Below are positions 50,601 to 59,752 of a stretch of 64,000 nt of DNA, in pieces. This stretch comes from JALEFZ01 sp964564415 (GTDB taxonomy: Bacteria > Bacteroidota > Bacteroidia > J057), in assembly GCA_964564415.1 (NCBI GenBank), contig CAZMAV010000011.1:62001-126000 (forward strand), given 5' to 3'. How positions within the stretch are numbered: the first letter of the stretch is position 1; every line of letters begins with the position of its first letter. Position numbers and translations under genes: made by a program. The notes beneath the pieces were generated by a model. It saw only the letters and a program-made list of their open reading frames with translations, searched no databases and was not told the DNA's origin.

Positions 50601-51272
50601 TTAAGCACGGGACGGGGGGATGATATGGAGGCCACACTCGGTCTTTTCCATCCCGGCCCACCGACCTGATCTTCCCCTACCTTTGATGGTACAATGGGTA
50701 CAACCCACAGAACCATATCCCTTGCTTTCCAAGGGATGTACAGGCAGATCATACACATTCTGATAGGCCTTTGCTTCATCATAGGTCATATCAATTAGGG
50801 GGTAAAACCTGATAAGGTCCCTGTCTTGCTTGAAGAGGTTCATAGTCGACCTATAATTATTGGTCTTGCCAAGCATGCCTGAAATCCAGATATCATAATC
50901 TTCTTTCAGCCTTTGCATAGGCTCGACCTTATTGAAATGGCAGCAAAGGTCAGGATGATGTGCCCAGGTGTAGTCCAGGCGAGTAAAGTGATGTTCGTTT
51001 TCCTTGGGTTTAACTTCGACAATGTCGAGGTTAAACTGATTTCGCAAAGTCTCCCGGTAGGCCAGGGTCTCTGGAAAGAGATAGCCCGTATCGATCATGT
51101 GAACAGTTACATCTGGTCTGACTTTGTGAAGGAGGTGTAGAAGTATGGCTGACGTAGTCCCGAAAGATGACGTGATCAGCACCCTGTCGAAGTCCCGAAA
51201 AATTGCCTCCAGCCTTTTTCGGTGATCATATGGTGAGTATGTCTCACACAGGGTTTTGAGTTTCATTTGCAT
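50601..51272 (-). CDS. cysH: APS/PAPS reductase CysH
   Basis: 223 aa assimilatory sulfonucleotide reductase producing sulfite. The PP-loop site is ITSSFGTTSAIL near residues 34-45. The Cys pattern CCHFNKVEPM plus GCTHCTIKG, followed by the catalytic ECGLH near the end, indicates the [4Fe-4S] type that usually uses APS. The start at 51272 is chosen over a codon at 51329; an ATG two codons in is also possible. moeB-rhodanese lies 76 bases upstream on the same strand. No cysD or cysN is in the window. Confidence 0.93.
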   Translation of the reverse strand: MQMKLKTLCETYSPYDHRKRLEAIFRDFDRVLITSSFGTTSAILLHLLHKVRPDVTVHMIDTGYLFPETLAYRETLRNQFNLDIVEVKPKENEHHFTRLDYTWAHHPDLCCHFNKVEPMQRLKEDYDIWISGMLGKTNNYRSTMNLFKQDRDLIRFYPLIDMTYDEAKAYQNVYDLPVHPLESKGYGSVGCTHCTIKGRGRSGRWAGMEKTECGLHIIPPSRA

Positions 51273-51348
51273 ACAATTTGCAGTTTTGAAGGCGCAGATA
51301 ATTCCCTGGAGGAATCCGCTGTATGTCAAAGAACCTGTTTAACAAGGC

Positions 51349-52515
51349 TCAATAAGTAGGAAGGCTTGGATCGATTTCCTTCGCATAGGCCAATATTCCG
51401 CCTTCTAGATTGTAAAGGTTGGTAAATCCCTGTTCTTTTTCAAGTTTTTGAATTACATCTGCACTTCTTCTACCTGACCTGCATTGGACAATGACAGGTT
51501 TATCTTTTGAAATCTTGTCCAGGTTCTTGTCGATTTCTCCCATGGGAATTAACTCCCCCCCTAGGTTGACGAATTCATACTCATGTGGCTCACGCACATC
51601 AATCAATTGATAATGAGCCTGCTCATCGACGAGCTTTTTTAGTTCTTTTACCGTCTTGGATTTCATTTGATTAAATTTTGAAAGGGACACTTCCCCCCCA
51701 GAAGTACCACAAAACTCCTCATAGTCGATGAGTTCCTTCTGAGTGGGCTGGTCTCCATTAAGGGGATTAGTGGGGTCTTTGAATATCTTCAGTGTACGAC
51801 TAATGAAGCTCAGGGTGTCAATCATAAACAATTTTCCTGCCAGAGGCTCTCCAATGCCCGTCAGCACCTTTATGACCTCCAGGGCCTGAATGGATCCTAT
51901 GATACCCGGGAGCACACCCAAGACTCCTCCCTCTGCGCAAGAGGGGACCATATGGGGTGGGGGAGGACTAGGGAAAAGGTCCCGGTAATTTGGGCCGCGA
52001 CTACCGTCTTTGTGGAGATAGTTAAAGACAGAAACCTGACCTTCAAAGCGAAATATTGAGGCATAGACATTTACCTTACCCATCAGGACGCAGGCATCAT
52101 TGACCAGGTAGCGGGTAGGAAAATTATCCGCTCCGTCAGCGATCACCTCATAATCTGCGATAATAGCTTTTGCATTCTTGCTGTCGAGATGGCTTTGAAA
52201 GGTCTCTACTGTAATGTGGGGGTTTAGTGCTTCAATCCGTTTTTTGGCTTCCCCTACCTTTGGCTTCCCTATACTTCTCTGGCTGTAGAGTACCTGTCGT
52301 TGGAGATTGCTGACATCTACCAGGTCAGGATCTATGATGCCTATATGACCCACCCCCGCAGCAGCTAGGTACTGTAGCAAAGGACTGCCGAGTCCCCCTG
52401 CCCCCACCACCAAAACCCTGGATTCCTTGAGCTTGCGCTGCCCCTGAATATTTAACTCCGGCAAGACCAGATGACGGCTGTATTGTTGGATTTCTTCCTT
52501 GCTAAAATCAGTCAT
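51349..52515 (-). CDS. MoeB/ThiF-type adenylyltransferase with rhodanese domain
   Basis: 388 aa E1-like enzyme that activates the C-terminus of a sulfur-carrier protein and supplies sulfur. The ThiF/MoeB domain covers residues 1-270, with VVGAGGLGSPLLQYLAAAGV near 35-54. The rhodanese domain is about 285-388, with active-site Cys in VQCRSGRRSA near residues 342-351. The usual zinc CPxCG between the modules is missing: the segment reads DPTNPLNGDQP. It precedes cysH by 76 bases, a sulfur-metabolism pair. The carrier may be MoaD or ThiS, not in the window. Confidence 0.9.
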   Translation of the reverse strand: MTDFSKEEIQQYSRHLVLPELNIQGQRKLKESRVLVVGAGGLGSPLLQYLAAAGVGHIGIIDPDLVDVSNLQRQVLYSQRSIGKPKVGEAKKRIEALNPHITVETFQSHLDSKNAKAIIADYEVIADGADNFPTRYLVNDACVLMGKVNVYASIFRFEGQVSVFNYLHKDGSRGPNYRDLFPSPPPPHMVPSCAEGGVLGVLPGIIGSIQALEVIKVLTGIGEPLAGKLFMIDTLSFISRTLKIFKDPTNPLNGDQPTQKELIDYEEFCGTSGGEVSLSKFNQMKSKTVKELKKLVDEQAHYQLIDVREPHEYEFVNLGGELIPMGEIDKNLDKISKDKPVIVQCRSGRRSADVIQKLEKEQGFTNLYNLEGGILAYAKEIDPSLPTY

Positions 52516-52642
52516 TATTGAACTCTGCTTTCCTTTGGCTTTTTCAGCAATTTAAGGCCTTCCAGTCTAAAATTCCTTCCTTAGGTAAATATATTAGAAA
52601 CTCTTAGAGGCTTTTGAAGTACAAAGGCTAAAACAAAAGATT

Positions 52643-53032
52643 ATGAAACTGACCATTGTAGGTATATTCTTCTTGACATGTATCTCCGCTCCACTACCTA
52701 TGCAGGCAGGTACTGAAAGACCTGATTCTACTCAGGTTAAGACCATTAAAAATGAAACGGCATTTCAAAAGTCAAGCTCAAAAAAACCCTTTATCAGAAA
52801 GAAAAAATACCTTAGAAGGGCCTTAGGGTATGGATCGGTAGGTCTGGGTGTAATGTTTTTGGGGGCTGCCCTTTTGAGTACGGGCGTGGTAGGAGCGATT
52901 ATTCTTGTAGGTGGAACACTCCTGTTTTTTTATGGGGTTTTGAATCTGATCAAGTGGATCGTTAAAGGAGGGACAAAAAAGAAGCGAAAAATTAAAATGC
53001 CAAAGTTTTTACAGAAGGATAAGGGAAGATAA
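52643..53032 (+). CDS. Small exported membrane protein, unknown
   Basis: 129 aa. Signal peptide (about residues 1-22, ending MQAG), a basic spacer (KKPFIRKKKYLRRALGYGS), then two hydrophobic helices (about 66-83 and 86-108) and a very basic tail (KKKRKIKMPKFLQKDKGR). No family is recognised. It looks like a real gene because of its signal and its placement between moeB and a terminator shared with the OmpA gene. Confidence 0.7.
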   Translation: MKLTIVGIFFLTCISAPLPMQAGTERPDSTQVKTIKNETAFQKSSSKKPFIRKKKYLRRALGYGSVGLGVMFLGAALLSTGVVGAIILVGGTLLFFYGVLNLIKWIVKGGTKKKRKIKMPKFLQKDKGR

Positions 53033-53037
53033 AAAAA

Positions 53038-53066
53038 GGGTGGAAGGCAAACAGCTTTCCACCCTT
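53038..53066. terminator. Hairpin between convergent small gene and OmpA gene
   Basis: Eight-base stem GGGTGGAA/TTCCACCC (53038-53045 with 53057-53064). The minus strand continues with TTTTTTT, a strong T-run for the OmpA transcript. Confidence 0.85.
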
Positions 53067-53084
53067 CCTGAATTAAGGGAATAC

Positions 53085-54419
53085 TTAATTTTTAGATTCG
53101 AACATTTCCTGCCCCCTAAACATGTCTTTCCTCATTTCAGAGGTGGGGAGCATTTTCAGTTCTACCCTTCTATCTTTAGCCCTGCCCGAAGTGTTATCCT
53201 TATTGTAGCCTGGCTTGTCGGGAGTGTATCCATCCGAAGCTATGCGGGACATGGATATATCAAGCTGATTAACAAGGTAATACTTGACCCTGTATGCCCT
53301 CATCACTGAAAGGATAACATTGTTTTGGTAGTTTCCTGAATTGTCAGTGTAGCCCAAGACTTCGAGGCTGTAAGCGGGGTACTTTCTCATGATACGAGCA
53401 ACATCTTCCAAGACAGGAAGGCTTTCAGGCTTTAGTTTGTCGCTGGCAGGCTCGAAGTAGATATTTTTCATTGCAAATTCCAATTCGTCCAGATCACGAC
53501 GGGAAATGGGTGCGGCGGGACGTTCATTTCCTATTTCGATTTCTTTTTTGGGCCTTTCCTCTTGAATATTAGCTCCGTAAAGCTGATTATCAGGCTGAAT
53601 TTCTTCTTGGCTACCTACATCAATGGTTGTAGGCACTTCTGCCAGGTCGGTGATTGCTTCTTCAGTTTCATCATCGACTCCATCTGGACAGCCGAGGTAC
53701 ATCACCTTACCCTTTACATTGGGGCAAAGATCATCCTCGTCTAATACGCCGTCTCCATCAGAGTCTGCACTGGCAGCCAGCGGGGGTTTGGGATCACCAA
53801 GAGGAGGCATAAAGGTATCTACTAAGGTAGGCTTGGAAGACATGGCAAAAACAAAACCCGTAGTGTAGGTCATATGCTGGAACTTGTTGGCAGAAATTTT
53901 CTGCTTGTAAGTAGCAGCAAAATTAAGGCTAAAATTTTCACTGACCTGCAGCCTTACTCCCAGTGTGGCAGGCACATATAGCCTAATGTTGTTACTCGCG
54001 GTATTCATCCCAAAACCTGTTGCCAGATAGGGAGCGAAGAGGGCATCTTCTTCAAAAATGGTACCATTAGATTTTAACTGAAGGAAGCCACTTACATCCA
54101 GGAGAGAGGTTGATCTGATTTGCCCCTCTTCAGTGATCCAATCCACTTCGGGAGCAAATGCCGTATTGAGAGATAGGTTGAGGGCACGGCCGAGGTACAT
54201 GTGGCCAGCCATGTTAATACCTGGATCAAACTGCCTGTAATTGAAGAATTCACCACTTTGTAAAGCCTGATAATCCATGAAGCTGACGGAGAGCTCCGCC
54301 ATAAAAGGACTGTTTTTACTTTGACTGAAAGCCTGACCTGAATATCCAAGAAAGATACCCAAAAGGATCAAGAGATGGTGAATATTGTTTGAGGTTAGCT
54401 TAGACATGGGAAACTTCAT
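53085..54419 (-). CDS. OmpA family protein with one TSP3 repeat
   Basis: 444 aa outer-membrane protein. The signal ends near residue 32 (GQAFSQ), then an eight-strand barrel-like domain (about 35-205), one thrombospondin type 3 calcium repeat (DSDGDGVLDEDDLCPN near 221-236), an acidic linker, and the OmpA peptidoglycan-binding domain (about 315-430). The peptidoglycan motif NNVILSVMRAYRVKYYLV and the ARAKDRRVEL-like end are normal. It is third in a tandem set of paralogues with genes ending at 54671 and 56190. Confidence 0.92.
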   Translation of the reverse strand: MKFPMSKLTSNNIHHLLILLGIFLGYSGQAFSQSKNSPFMAELSVSFMDYQALQSGEFFNYRQFDPGINMAGHMYLGRALNLSLNTAFAPEVDWITEEGQIRSTSLLDVSGFLQLKSNGTIFEEDALFAPYLATGFGMNTASNNIRLYVPATLGVRLQVSENFSLNFAATYKQKISANKFQHMTYTTGFVFAMSSKPTLVDTFMPPLGDPKPPLAASADSDGDGVLDEDDLCPNVKGKVMYLGCPDGVDDETEEAITDLAEVPTTIDVGSQEEIQPDNQLYGANIQEERPKKEIEIGNERPAAPISRRDLDELEFAMKNIYFEPASDKLKPESLPVLEDVARIMRKYPAYSLEVLGYTDNSGNYQNNVILSVMRAYRVKYYLVNQLDISMSRIASDGYTPDKPGYNKDNTSGRAKDRRVELKMLPTSEMRKDMFRGQEMFESKN

Positions 54420-54670
54420 TTTCAGGAAAGTTAGGGTTGGGGGCTAAACTTTCTCTATCCTATATAACAAAGATTCAGCCAGATTTAGTGTTTATGAAAG
54501 ACAAGTAAGCTGAATTTTAGGTCTTTGTATGGAAATCAGGGGCAATTGGCTGATTTTCGCTATTGACTAATTCGAATCATCGTTTTTTTAGTTGTATAAT
54601 TCGTAGAATGTAAAATGTAAGTTCGAATATTTACCCCTGAACTTGAGGACTGTACAAATTATGGTACAGC
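54420..54670. other. Intergenic region between OmpA paralogues
   Basis: 251 bases. A near-match to the -7 box (AATCTTTG on the minus strand, 54468-54475) may serve the downstream OmpA gene. I see no other feature. Confidence 0.35.
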
Positions 54671-55996
54671 CTAGAAAACCAGCCTGAAGTCCACCCTGCG
54701 ATTCCTTTCCCTTCCTTTCGATGTATCATTTCCTTCCAAAGGTGCTTCTTCGCCCAGTCCACTGGATGAGATGCGGTACTGACTGATTTCATGTTGGTTG
54801 ACCAGGTAATATTTTACATTAAAAGCTCTACGAATAGAAAGGACAAGGTTATCTTTTTGTGAACCCTTACTATCTGTATGGCCAGATAAGATCAATTTGG
54901 TCTCCGGACAAGACTTCATCATGTCAGCGATCATATCCAATTGGTCATAAGCTGTGGGGGTAACCTCCTCCTTGCCGTAGGCAAAATAAATGGGTTCTAT
55001 GGCCTCCATATGGCTAGGGTTGAAACAGGGGCTCTTCTTCGCCTCACCGGGATTGTCGATTGGAGTTACTTCGTCAATGGCCAGATCCAATTGCTGGTTA
55101 CTTTCACTTGCTATACCGAGCTTGACTCCCTGATCACCAATGATTTCCACCGGAACCTCGTTTGTCTCTTCTTCCTGGTAAGCAGGAGGGACTTCCTTGA
55201 CAGCCAGTGCCGGGACCTCCTCATTTTGGGTAACCTTGGCTTCATCGATGACCATGATCTCGGGATCGGGCCCTGAAAAATCCTGGGTGGGACAGCCATT
55301 GGAACCGATGGGACCAGCTACCTCCGGACATTCATCCTGAAGGTCTATCAGCCCGTCATGGTCGGTATCTTGGGGAATCAAAGAAGCTATCAAGTCTATG
55401 TCAGGAATTTCCTGAGGGCGAGTATCTACCTGATCTATCTCTGAATTGAGGTTGTAAATAAAGGCTACTGCATGGCTAAGATTCTGATAGTCTTTATTGA
55501 AAGATATTTTACGGGTGGTCTCCAAGCGAAAGGCAAACTGGTGATTAAGCCTTAGCCTTAGTCCTGCTCCTATTGGAAAATAGGCATCGGGATGGCCTTC
55601 AGCATAACTACCTCCAAGGCCAAGGCTAACATAAGGCCCCAAAAGACCATTTTCCCTTAAAAACAAGCCATTGTTGAATTTGAAAGAAAGTCTATAATGA
55701 AAATCCAGAAGTGGGGTGCTCCTCCGTGTAATGATACCCTCAGGAAAACTGACCTTGGGGGCAAAGAGCATTTGAGTTCTGAACTCAAAGGCTGAGTTTA
55801 GGTATTTTTGGACCGCCAGTTGGTATCCCCATTCGTAGATACTCTCGTGAAGAGCGGGATTACCAGGATGTGGTCGATAAGAAATGAGGCTTCCTCCCCC
55901 GCTTAGTGCCCATGGAGATTCCGCAGTCTGACCTTTAGCTCCCACGAGCAGGAAGTTTAAAACGATAAATATCACATACTTCTGGATGAGCTTCAT
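54671..55996 (-). CDS. OmpA family protein, second paralogue
   Basis: 441 aa. Signal peptide ends near residue 23 (VGAKGQ). The barrel-like domain is about 25-190, one TSP3 repeat is DTDHDGLIDLQDECPE near residues 216-231, then a long acidic linker rich in Glu and Val (about 240-330), and a C-terminal OmpA domain with DNLVLSIRRAFNVKYYLV near 383-400 and ERNRRVDFRL. Cys328 in the linker just before the OmpA domain could form a disulfide. Closest relatives are its neighbours. Confidence 0.9.
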   Translation of the reverse strand: MKLIQKYVIFIVLNFLLVGAKGQTAESPWALSGGGSLISYRPHPGNPALHESIYEWGYQLAVQKYLNSAFEFRTQMLFAPKVSFPEGIITRRSTPLLDFHYRLSFKFNNGLFLRENGLLGPYVSLGLGGSYAEGHPDAYFPIGAGLRLRLNHQFAFRLETTRKISFNKDYQNLSHAVAFIYNLNSEIDQVDTRPQEIPDIDLIASLIPQDTDHDGLIDLQDECPEVAGPIGSNGCPTQDFSGPDPEIMVIDEAKVTQNEEVPALAVKEVPPAYQEEETNEVPVEIIGDQGVKLGIASESNQQLDLAIDEVTPIDNPGEAKKSPCFNPSHMEAIEPIYFAYGKEEVTPTAYDQLDMIADMMKSCPETKLILSGHTDSKGSQKDNLVLSIRRAFNVKYYLVNQHEISQYRISSSGLGEEAPLEGNDTSKGRERNRRVDFRLVF

Positions 55997-56189
55997 ATTG
56001 GAATGCTTTGGTCAAGCCAGTATTTGATTTTTCCCAAATCTTATTCCAAAAGGCGTCGTTTTCCAAGCACTTTAGAGCAAATAGTTACATATGGGCTTTG
56101 GAGTAGCCCTATTGTGAGGCGAATGGAAAATATTTCTGAAGCTAAAATATTCCGAGATAGATAGTAGAGCAATAATGATTGAGGCTCTT

Positions 56190-57575
56190 CTAATTCCCTG
56201 ATGGACGGAAAAATTTTAGGTCCACCCGGTTATTTTCGGTAGAGCGGTCCTGATCGAAGTTGTCAAATTCAGGATTATAGGGTCCGATGGGATTGAGCTT
56301 TACATTTTCAGACAAAACGCCTTTCTGGGTGAGATAAGTTTGACATGCAAGGGCTCTTTTCCTCGCCAGGGCAAAAAGCTGATACCTGTCTCCTCTATTA
56401 TCGGTGTAGACTGAAATGAGGAGGTCCATGTCCGGCTTTTCCTTACAAAGCTCTGCTACTTCATCAAGGGTCTGCTTCGTTTGTGCGGACAACACATCAG
56501 TTCCGGGGGGAAACTGAATTTCTCTGGCCAGAATCTCCAATTGGGCGCTGAGGCCTGCTCCGTAGGTGGCACTTGGGCAGCCGTTGAACTGTGCGAGACC
56601 TGCCTCATCCGGGCAGCGGTCATCGACATCCGGTATGCCGTCTTGGTCTGAATCAGGGCAGCCAGCCGACTGTGAAGGACCCACTTCGTCTGGGCAAGTG
56701 TCATTTTTATCTACGACTCCGTCTCCATCTCTGTCAGGACATCCTTCGATGGTTCCGGCTACTTCGGGACACTGATCTTGGGGAGCCACAAGCCCATCTT
56801 GGTCTATATCTTCTCCGGGGCAGCCTTCATTTCCAGGGATACCGGGGATGAAAGCACATTTATCTTCACCGTCTGGTACACCATCCAAGTCAGCATCCGG
56901 ACAGCCCTCATGCTCGGGGAGTCCTGCCAATTGGGGACATTTATCCTTTTTGTTCCGAATGCCATCTCCGTCCAGGTCATACCGCGTCTTTCTGCCGGAT
57001 GCACTTTTATCTTTGCCGAAGTGAAAGGTAAGACCTGCCTGAAAACTTACGAGGGGGAGGGAACGCGTTGCAACCGCAGCGAGATGATAGTCTCCTCCAA
57101 AATGAAAGGATAAAAATTTGGCAGGTTGAAGCCTGAAACCTATTCCAACCGGAATAGAAAGGTAATAATCCTGGTCCTGAAAGTCCTGGAAAGAGGCTTG
57201 AACACCCGCGGACAGGTAAGGGCCAAATCGGCTATCGGCGGGAAGGATATATCCATTGTTAAGCCTGTACCTAAGATGAAAGGAGGACTGATAATTAGGT
57301 TCGAAGGTAGAATCGCTGTAGGTAAAGTCAGGAAAGGGGATCATCCCTGCCAACTGTAGCTCCCATGATGGGGCCAAAACCCGCCCAAAATGCACATAAA
57401 TAGCGGGATCGAAGGCATTCATGTCAAAAGGTTCTCCCTCCGGCAGGCTGCTGTAATCCTTAAGTCCTACGCCTCCTCCTATGCCCCATCGCCTATTAAT
57501 GTCTTGACCTTGAAGGGAGGTCAGGATCGTGGACATTAATAGAAACAGAATTGTGACCTTCCATTTTTCCATCAT
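56190..57575 (-). CDS. OmpA family protein with five TSP3 repeats
   Basis: 461 aa. Signal peptide ends near residue 24 (LQGQ). After a barrel-like domain (25-190), five thrombospondin type 3 repeats run from about residue 200 to 335, each with DxDxDG, a Cys-Pro, and a Gly-Cys-Pro end, so the segment should bind several calcium ions. The OmpA domain (about 345-460) has a changed peptidoglycan motif (YQLFALARKRALACQ) where the neighbours keep NxxLSxxRA. It is first in the tandem OmpA trio. Confidence 0.9.
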   Translation of the reverse strand: MMEKWKVTILFLLMSTILTSLQGQDINRRWGIGGGVGLKDYSSLPEGEPFDMNAFDPAIYVHFGRVLAPSWELQLAGMIPFPDFTYSDSTFEPNYQSSFHLRYRLNNGYILPADSRFGPYLSAGVQASFQDFQDQDYYLSIPVGIGFRLQPAKFLSFHFGGDYHLAAVATRSLPLVSFQAGLTFHFGKDKSASGRKTRYDLDGDGIRNKKDKCPQLAGLPEHEGCPDADLDGVPDGEDKCAFIPGIPGNEGCPGEDIDQDGLVAPQDQCPEVAGTIEGCPDRDGDGVVDKNDTCPDEVGPSQSAGCPDSDQDGIPDVDDRCPDEAGLAQFNGCPSATYGAGLSAQLEILAREIQFPPGTDVLSAQTKQTLDEVAELCKEKPDMDLLISVYTDNRGDRYQLFALARKRALACQTYLTQKGVLSENVKLNPIGPYNPEFDNFDQDRSTENNRVDLKFFRPSGN

Positions 57576-57640
57576 TTCTCATTGCTTAAAAGTCTCTCAT
57601 GGTAGAGACCCTTATTTCCCAAAACTATGCCCACTGTAAT

Positions 57641-58111
57641 TTATTGCCTTTCGAGTACATATTCTACCTTACTCCCTGCTGCCTCAATGGTAAAGCTAAG
57701 GGTATCGGTGTTGAGCTGGGTGATACGAGCTTCTCCAGTGGGAAAATGTGGGGTATAAATGACGTTTTGATTGTAGCTGTACTTGAAGGACTCCGGAGCA
57801 AAATCTTCGTTCTTGTCCTTGGAATCAAAAACGAGCTTCCCTTCTTCTTCGAAATTATAAATCAGTTTGCCAATGTCATCCTGAGAGAGAGGTTTTCCAT
57901 CCAGGCGCATTTCTACGACTATCCAGGAACCGATCAGTTCGGGTACCACAGGAGAGTAGGGAGCAGCGAGGGTATCACTCTCTTTGATCACCTGATTGAC
58001 TACACTATCTACCATGTCCTTGTTTTGCTGCTCTTTTTCATCACTCTCACAAGAGGGAAAAAGGAGGGAAAATGTCATCAGGCAAAAGAGACCCAAAACT
58101 ATTTTTTTCAT
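57641..58111 (-). CDS. Lipocalin-like lipoprotein, unknown
   Basis: 156 aa lipoprotein with lipobox FPSC (Cys near residue 21). Residues 60-156 may form a lipocalin-like beta barrel, starting with LIGSWIVVEMRLDG near 61-74 and ending with FTIEAAGSKVEYVLER. Many Bacteroidota lipoproteins have this plan. The binding partner is unknown. It lies 66 bases before the OmpA trio on the same strand. Confidence 0.75.
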   Translation of the reverse strand: MKKIVLGLFCLMTFSLLFPSCESDEKEQQNKDMVDSVVNQVIKESDTLAAPYSPVVPELIGSWIVVEMRLDGKPLSQDDIGKLIYNFEEEGKLVFDSKDKNEDFAPESFKYSYNQNVIYTPHFPTGEARITQLNTDTLSFTIEAAGSKVEYVLERQ

Positions 58112-58160
58112 GAATTCGAAGTTTTATTATGAAATCAACATATGATTTTTTTAAGAAATA

Positions 58161-58937
58161 TCATAAGTCTGATTTTTTGAGAAAGCCTTTGACAATGGTC
58201 AAAAACTCCTGGGGAGCTTCGGCATGGAGCCAGTGTCCCGCTCCCGGGATGCCTTGAAATTCTGCTGAGGGGAAATACGACAGGATCAGGTCCCTATATT
58301 GGTCTACTACATAATTAGACTTTTCCCCATATATAAATAAGCTGGGCCCCTTAAAGGGAGGATCTACCTCTACACCTTCAAGAACTTCCTCATACTTCTG
58401 GCCAAGAACTTCCAGGTTAAATTTCCAGCGAAAGCTCTGATTTCGGTTGCGGGCAAGGCTTTTTAAGAGAAATTGGCGTATTCCGGCCTCCTTGATTCTT
58501 TGACTCAGGGCCTCATCTGCCTGCTGGCGATCTTCAAACTGAGAAAGATCAAGCCCCTGGAGGGCTTGGATAATCTCGGTATGATGGGGTTCGTACTTAA
58601 TCGGAGCCATGTCTGCCACAATTAGCCTATCAAGGTGTTCAGGATAATAGGCTGCAAATTGCATGGCGACCTTGCCTCCCATAGAATGCCCCAGAATATG
58701 TGCCTGCCGAATTCCCTCCTGCTCCATAAAATCATATAAATCTTCGGCCATCGTAGGATAATCCCAGGCGTTCATATGAGGAGATTTGCCGTGATTTCGC
58801 TGGTCTATCAGGTAAACACTGTAATTTTGTCCCAATACACGAGCAAAGCTTACCCAATTATCCAAAGAGCCAAAAAGCCCATGTAAAACGATCAAGGCAG
58901 GTCCCTGACCTATAGATTTATGATTGAGATAGATCAT
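58161..58937 (-). CDS. YbfF-like alpha/beta hydrolase
   Basis: 258 aa. The oxyanion segment is VLHGLFGSLDNW near residues 17-28, the nucleophile elbow GHSMGGKVA near residue 83-91, the acid Asp or its equivalent near YGEKSNYV, and the catalytic His in GAGHWLHAE near residue 232. It lacks a signal peptide. The plan fits the YbfF esterase group. It is on the same strand as the lipoprotein and YjbQ genes, with 49 and 68 base gaps, so an operon is possible but not clear. Confidence 0.88.
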   Translation of the reverse strand: MIYLNHKSIGQGPALIVLHGLFGSLDNWVSFARVLGQNYSVYLIDQRNHGKSPHMNAWDYPTMAEDLYDFMEQEGIRQAHILGHSMGGKVAMQFAAYYPEHLDRLIVADMAPIKYEPHHTEIIQALQGLDLSQFEDRQQADEALSQRIKEAGIRQFLLKSLARNRNQSFRWKFNLEVLGQKYEEVLEGVEVDPPFKGPSLFIYGEKSNYVVDQYRDLILSYFPSAEFQGIPGAGHWLHAEAPQEFLTIVKGFLKKSDL

Positions 58938-59005
58938 TGCCAGTTAAATTAGAATAAAGAGCGACAGGATAAAATTTTTCCCCTAAAAAGTGGTCTGAAT
59001 TTTGC

Positions 59006-59416
59006 CTAAATGTATATCGTAGCTATGAGTTTGCGAGGGCCTCCATGGTTCCTAAACTCGCACAAATATATTCCCTGCCAGGTGCCCAGATTGAGCCTTC
59101 CCCTGCTAATCGGAATAGATAGATGACTTCCAGTTAACACACTTTTGACGTGTGCCGGCATATCATCTGACCCTTCCTGATTATGGGTGTAATAAGGCTG
59201 ATCTTCCGGTATCAAGCGATTGTATATTTCATGAAAGTCCCGCCTGACAGAGGGGGCAGCATTTTCGTTGATGGTGATTCCTGCAGAAGTATGCTGGATA
59301 AAAAGGTGAAAAATCCCGGTCTCAGGAAGTTCAGCGAAGTGTTCCATGACCTCTTGGGTCACCAGGTGAAATCCCCTGCTTTTGGGGCTGAGATTTATTT
59401 CGAACTGTCGGATCAT
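59006..59416 (-). CDS. YjbQ family protein (UPF0047)
   Basis: 136 aa, a normal length for this small family. The strongest blocks are QHTSAGITINENAAPSVRRD near residues 38-57, HVKSVLTGSHLSIPI near 84-98, and GTWQGIYLCEFRNHGGPR near 106-123. Some members have weak thiamin-phosphate synthase activity in vitro; the physiological role is unclear. The start at 59416 is the family start; an upstream in-frame codon adds 16 unlikely residues. It is divergent from the acyl carrier protein gene with 30 bases between. Confidence 0.92.
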   Translation of the reverse strand: MIRQFEINLSPKSRGFHLVTQEVMEHFAELPETGIFHLFIQHTSAGITINENAAPSVRRDFHEIYNRLIPEDQPYYTHNQEGSDDMPAHVKSVLTGSHLSIPISRGRLNLGTWQGIYLCEFRNHGGPRKLIATIYI

Positions 59417-59446
59417 AAATGAATATTTTTCATTACAAATAAAGTC

Positions 59447-59752
59447 ATGCCAGTAGAAACACAAAATTCTGTTACCATTGCCAAACAGATGAAATTAATG
59501 AAGGTGGAATTAATCAGGCCCAAAAGAGCCTTGGATCAACAGTTGCAGAAGATTTTTGAAGACCTCTTGGGAGAAAAGGAGATGATTCTTCATCCCTCCT
59601 CCAGACTCAAGGAGGACTTGGGACTGGATTCTCTCGACATGATTGAATTGGTCATGATGATAGAAAAGGAATTTCAGATCAATCTGCCGGATCACCAATG
59701 GAAGTCCGTTAAAAATTTGGAGGAACTGGAAGAACTGGTCAACTCTCTCTGA
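59447..59752 (+). CDS. Stand-alone acyl carrier protein
   Basis: 101 aa. The phosphopantetheine site is DLGLDSLDMIEL near residues 65-76 with the attachment Ser at about residue 70. The end VKNLEELEELVNSL fits ACP. The N-terminus is about 20 residues longer than usual; ATG at 59489 or 59498 are alternatives. It is a lone ACP without fab genes nearby, so it may be specialised. It overlaps the convergent DUF1853 gene by 14 bases. Confidence 0.87.
   Translation: MPVETQNSVTIAKQMKLMKVELIRPKRALDQQLQKIFEDLLGEKEMILHPSSRLKEDLGLDSLDMIELVMMIEKEFQINLPDHQWKSVKNLEELEELVNSL

Noticed and set aside
56570..56990. Repeated Cys-Pro and Asp-rich DNA that could be taken for a repeat array
   Set aside because: It encodes the five TSP3 repeats of the OmpA protein and is in frame throughout.
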